Below are positions 60,076-64,000 of a stretch of DNA of 64,000 bases, piece by piece. The stretch lies in NCBI GenBank assembly GCA_013400155.1, contig VXBM01001003.1, positions 162,042-226,041 on the forward strand. The letters run 5' to 3'. Numbering within the stretch: the first letter of the stretch is position 1; every line of letters starts with the position of its first letter. The position numbers were made by a program, and so were the translations under genes. A model generated the notes under the pieces. That model made no database searches. It was given only the letters and a program-made list of their open reading frames with translations, and had not been told where the DNA came from. The stretch comes from Helopsaltes ochotensis (lineage: Eukaryota > Chordata > Aves > Passeriformes > Locustellidae).

Positions 60076-60854
60076 ATTTGAGACAATTCACCTCCTATCT
60101 CAGGACAGCTTGAGGGAAGGCTTTTTTTTAAAAAGCCAGTCATGGCCTCACATAAACCTCTGAATCACACCTGGGATGAAGCAATCCTGCTTAACTCCTT
60201 TGCACATCCTTAGCATGTCTCTTCTCACCACCAGGAGCCTGGCAGACTGCTGTAATTCAGAGGGATGCTTCAGAACTATTTACAAACACACCTCCTTGTG
60301 CAGCACTGCTCTTTCAGCATAAATGCAAATACAGCCTCTGCAGTACCTCACACACACAACATTTACTGCTATGCAGATCATGCCTAGATGTTTTGGGAAG
60401 CTGCCTTCTCCTAAATGCTGAAATAAAAAACAAATCTGCTATTCTTGAAGACATTTTTTTCCTGGCAAGCCTCAGTCTGGGGTCCCCCAGAATGTATCTT
60501 GTGGATTTCTGTTTCCCTCTTGGCAGGGCAAACAAAAATAGCCAGGCTCTGCTGCCCGAGTATGTAGTCAGAGAGATGCAGCTGCATTAGTGGGGCTAAG
60601 GCCTGAACTGATACACACCAGGGGCTCTCAGGATTTACTAATTTGGGGTGCAGACACGTGTACCCGTGTTATACAGCCCCTGGCTCAGAGTGGGCTCTCA
60701 CAGGCACGCAGAAATGCACCACAACCTTCGTGCATCCTGTCCTCTGGAGAGCCAAGACACTTCTCTCAACCACACAAAATGCACATTGAGATCCTGGAAA
60801 AAAAAATCCCTTTGAGAAGCCTTCAAAGAACCAGACAATACAGTTATTCCTGCT
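60076..60854. other. Unassigned non-coding DNA
   Basis: I recognise nothing apart from short open frames on both strands without domain features. The right end approaches the second LTR-like copy. Confidence 0.4.
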
Positions 60855-61260
60855 AAAGGGCCAAACACCCACCCAGGTGCACGGTCACTCCTCCCCCAGA
60901 GGTACAAGGAGAGAAACCAGGATGGGAGAGCTCAGGGACCGAGGTAAAAACAGGGACATCATTTACCACTTCCTGTCATGGGCTAAACAGGATTATATGG
61001 AGAAAATTGATTTAATTTATTCACAATCAAAATATATTCTGGTATTGAGAATGAAGGACAAGCAGCACAAAAAGCACCTTCCGCCCAGCTTTTCTGCAGA
61101 GCCCACCTCACCCCCGACTCCTCCTCCCTGCCAGGGTGGGGATGGGGCAGCACTTGGTCCCTCACCGGGCTGCTCGTCCCTCCTCTCCCGTCTCTGCTCC
61201 AGGTCAGGCCTCTCCCCAGGCTGCAGCAGGACTGATGCTCTTGCCGGGGCTCGCCAAGGC
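60855..61260 (-). mobile_element. Second LTR-like repeat copy, minus orientation, partial
   Basis: This segment follows the same order as the left part of the element at 6732-7705. It has a CACCCAGGTGCAC/TCACTCCTCCCCCAG start, then GACAGG-type sequence, GTCATGGGCTAAACAGGATT, a TTAATTTATT block and GCACCTTCCGCCCAGC. A minus-strand AATAAA lies at 61016-61021, at the matching place. It is a diverged relative or subfamily of the first copy, truncated on the right. The 136-codon plus frame at 60877-61287 is within it. Confidence 0.5.
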
Positions 61261-61594
61261 TGTGAATCTGCCGTGAATTCGCTGTGAATTCAGCAGAGCT
61301 GTTACTGGGACATGTCTATGTGCAAAACAAGAACTCCACCCCGTGAGCTAAATGCAAAGGATACTAAATCATGTGCTGATAAGGACAAAACTACATCCCC
61401 CGAGATGAGATAAACAACAATTTGTGTCTTCAAAGTTAACTTATCTCCCTAGAGGTCTCCCCTGCCACATTCCAGTGAGGCACAGCCCACAGCTCATCCC
61501 TAAGGAGCTCCACTTCTGTGCTTATAAGAGCTCAGCCCATGAATGAATTCCCCACAGCACAATATAAGATATAAAGGTATTAGGGAGTGTCTAT
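61261..61594. other. Unassigned non-coding DNA
   Basis: It opens with a short duplicated GTGAATTC unit at about 61273-61290. No gene is recognised. Confidence 0.4.
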
Positions 61595-62014
61595 GATGGT
61601 GAAGGATCTGGAGGGGAAGTTGTATGGAATGTGGCTGAGGTCACTTGGCTTGTTCAGCCTGGAGGAGAGCTGACTGCGGTCTAAAACTTCCTCTCAAAGA
61701 GAGCCAGAGGGACAGACACTGATCTCTTCTCTCTGGTGAGGAGTGACAGGACTGAGGGGTTGCCAATGAAGCTGTGTCAGGTTTAGGTTGGACATTAGTT
61801 AAAGGTTCTTCACCCAGAGGATGTCTGGGCACTGAACAGGTTCCCCAGGAAAGGGGTCACAGCCCCAAACCTGAAAGAGTTCGAGCATTTGGACAACACT
61901 CTCAGAATCACTCACTTGGGGTGATTCTTGAGGCTGCCCTGTACAGGGCCACGAGTTGGACTCGCTGATCCTTGTGGGTCCCCTTGAACTCAGGATACTC
62001 TATTCATCTATGGA
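61595..62014 (+). mobile_element. CR1 LINE 3' fragment, sense
   Basis: ATGGTGAAGGATCTGGAGGG, GAGGTCACTTGGCTTGTTCA, GCCTGGAGGAGAGCTGACTG and GGTTCTTCACCCAGAGGATG are sense CR1 blocks. It ends with GACTCGCTGATCCTTGTGGG, TCCCCTTGAACTCAGGATA and CTATTCATCTATGG. It is the sense counterpart of the subfamily at 2.6, 16.5 and 33.0 kb. Confidence 0.93.
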
Positions 62015-64000
62015 CACAGCACAGGTAAAAATGGCACAGCATTCTGAATTTGGTTCAGTACAGGTAAGGAATTACCTATCCAGTTGTAAAAAAATGCCTG
62101 GTTGTAGCATCAGATGGAATTGTGTTTAGCATTTCCAAGCACTTGTTTTCTGGAGGAAAGAAGGGAAATGGAAGGAGGAACTAAGAAGGTGGCTACAATC
62201 ATTGTGGACAAGGATACACAGAAAGCTCAACTTGGCATAGGAATATAAAGGTTGTGGGAGGATATGGTGACTCATACTTGTAAAGGCTGAATGTCAAGAT
62301 AGTGGAAGAGTTAGCTAACTTTAAGTATGATACTGGCACAAGATCAATGGGATATATAATGTTCAGAAATAGACTTAGGCTGGAAAATTACAAGATGATT
62401 TCTAGCAATCCAGGGATGGTGATTTTGCCCAGGCAAGATTGATAAGGTTTGTCATGGACTGAAGAAAGAAAAAAATTGCTTCTCTTTATTCTACTTGATT
62501 TTGTCTTCTTCCTCAGATCTCAGAGGGGATTTATTAGATTGAATTTCTACCACTGCAGGAGGTTGGGATACATGCTAACAGCCATGTCTCGTACTTCTTG
62601 AGGAATCTTATCATAGGTTTCACACTGGGAGGTAGGAAGGATAGTATTGTTTATCAGGCATCAAATTATCCCAGTGATTGTGCTAAAAAATGTGTTTGTT
62701 TTGGAATGGGTGTCAGTAAACTTGAGGGTGTTTTATGCCTCTAGCCAAGACCTGGTATAATTTGTTCTTTAGATATCACTGTCAGCCAGTCTTTTAAGCA
62801 GCAATTTGGCAATTAATTCCCATTTATTTAAATGGAACTGAGGCAACCAAACACCTCAGTAAAACTGGCCCAAATTTTTTTTTTCATATTTAAATCCCTT
62901 GTCAACAAATATAACATAGAAAATCTGTGCTGCTTGGCCTTTCTCTAGACTCAGTTTTGAGCTCTGTGGTTCACTGAAGACACCTCAGAGTCAGAGTATG
63001 TGCTTTCCCTTTATTGTGAGATAAATAACAACAGGAGCTGGGAATGCATAAAGTAGTTCACATGTGCCAGCAGGTGTGAATCCTCCACCCTAATTAATAA
63101 AAGAATACCCTGCACAGGTACCTCCAGAACTCTGCAAGAAACGATATGGAGGGGAGAAGATAAATCCCAGCACATTCATTTGTCCTGGTTTTTTAACACT
63201 CCAGCAAATCTTGCCCATCTATTAATTTTGCATGCATTATGCACTCGGGCTAAGTACTAACTGCACATTTGTACTTACCTAGAAGAAAGGAGGTCAATGC
63301 TAGAAGTGTCCTGGATAGCAAACTGCTTTGCTTTAAACTTAATCAAATAGTGAAAGAATTAAAAGTGATAATGAAGCTACAATAAAGCAAGGAAATGTTA
63401 CGTAATCAGGCCCACTCCTAAAAATGGACCTGAAGTTCCTGCTTATTTAACATTTTAGGTTTCCTCCACTGAATAATACATAGTCTATTGAACGATTTAA
63501 GTTAGAACACGGAGCTGAATGTTATGTATTAAATATTAAGCGTATAGCAAGGAAAACAGTTGAGTTCCTTGCGGGCAGACAACTCTGGGCTCAGTGGTTC
63601 AGAGGAAAGGAGGAAGGCATAGTCCCCATGTGGGGAACCCAGGTGGAAAATAAGGATGGAAGAAAGCAAAGGGAAGCTTTCTGTGACTGGCAGGGTTTTT
63701 TACTGCAGTTTTAATGAATCTATACTGATGTATGTCATAGAAATATGATGTAACTAAATCTCCTCACATTTCTCCTACTCTACAGAATATTTTTCATGGA
63801 ACAGTTCCTTCAGCAGCAAAAGGAGTTGTAAGAGACTGATAAATCACATCAGTCATGCTGGTTGCATAATGTTAGAGTGTAGTGCAGTATTTTTCATTCT
63901 TGTCATTATTTATTTAATGTTTTCAATGGGGAAAAAAAGGTCTTTTTATGGTCTATTATCCCTTGAAATGCAGAACTTCTCAAAGTTGAAAGGATTTTGA
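62015..64000. other. Unassigned AT-rich non-coding DNA
   Basis: No gene, classified repeat or strong motif is recognised up to the window edge. Confidence 0.45.

Noticed and set aside
6732..61260. The two LTR-like copies as the ends of one 54-kb provirus
   Set aside because: They are too divergent, the distance is far beyond proviral size, and no retroviral coding sequence lies between them.
1..64000. CRISPR arrays, bacterial operons, prophage or tRNA/rRNA genes
   Set aside because: I saw no regularly spaced repeats, dense coding or tRNA/rRNA signatures. The repeat content points to a bird nuclear genome.

Overview
The window looks like a bird nuclear genome, most likely a passerine or near relative, from a draft assembly. 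The evidence is about 24 fragments of CR1 non-LTR retrotransposon in both orientations. Many end in the bird-type CR1 3' terminus, with a TTCCAACC-like block followed by short ATTCTATG-type repeats. There are also LTR-like repeats of a kind I associate with bird endogenous retroviruses, and an assembly gap of 133 N beside a homopolymer. I saw no Alu, L1 or B1/B2 sequence. Family calls rest on recognised consensus blocks, not on a database search.

I cannot assign any complete protein-coding gene. Most long open frames lie inside CR1 or LTR sequence or are chance frames in non-coding DNA. The exception is a CpG-rich island at about 45.24-45.76 kb. It holds a perfect RFX-type X-box, a CRE-like site, a CAG/CTG run and, on the minus strand, a strong consensus splice donor at 45359/45360. 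I read this as the promoter and first exon of a minus-strand gene that I do not recognise. If so, much of the DNA to the left would be its first intron, but I found no second exon.

Layout. 0-6.7 kb: unassigned AT-rich DNA with three CR1 fragments. 6.7-7.7 kb: an LTR-like repeat in minus orientation. 7.7-16.3 kb: unassigned DNA with three small CR1 fragments, ending at a poly(T) run and the N gap. 16.4-25.3 kb: three CR1 fragments and A/C-only low-complexity tracts. 25.3-27.9 kb: a repeat cluster of a CR1 body fragment, a possible solo LTR and two antisense CR1 copies. 28-45 kb: sparse CR1, a perfect 32-bp repeat pair 5.4 kb apart, a poly(A) run with a single N, three 19-bp repeats carrying C/EBP-ATF-like motifs, and a hairpin. 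45.2-45.8 kb: the CpG island. 46-64 kb: CR1-rich, including the longest copy (49.2-50.4 kb, with a decayed reverse transcriptase), and a second member of the LTR-like family at 60.9-61.3 kb.

The window is therefore a gene-poor, repeat-littered intronic or intergenic landscape with one probable promoter. The best candidates for undescribed function are the X-box promoter and its unknown transcript, the triplicated 19-bp motif and the 32-bp repeat pair. I found no sign of a large new multi-gene system.
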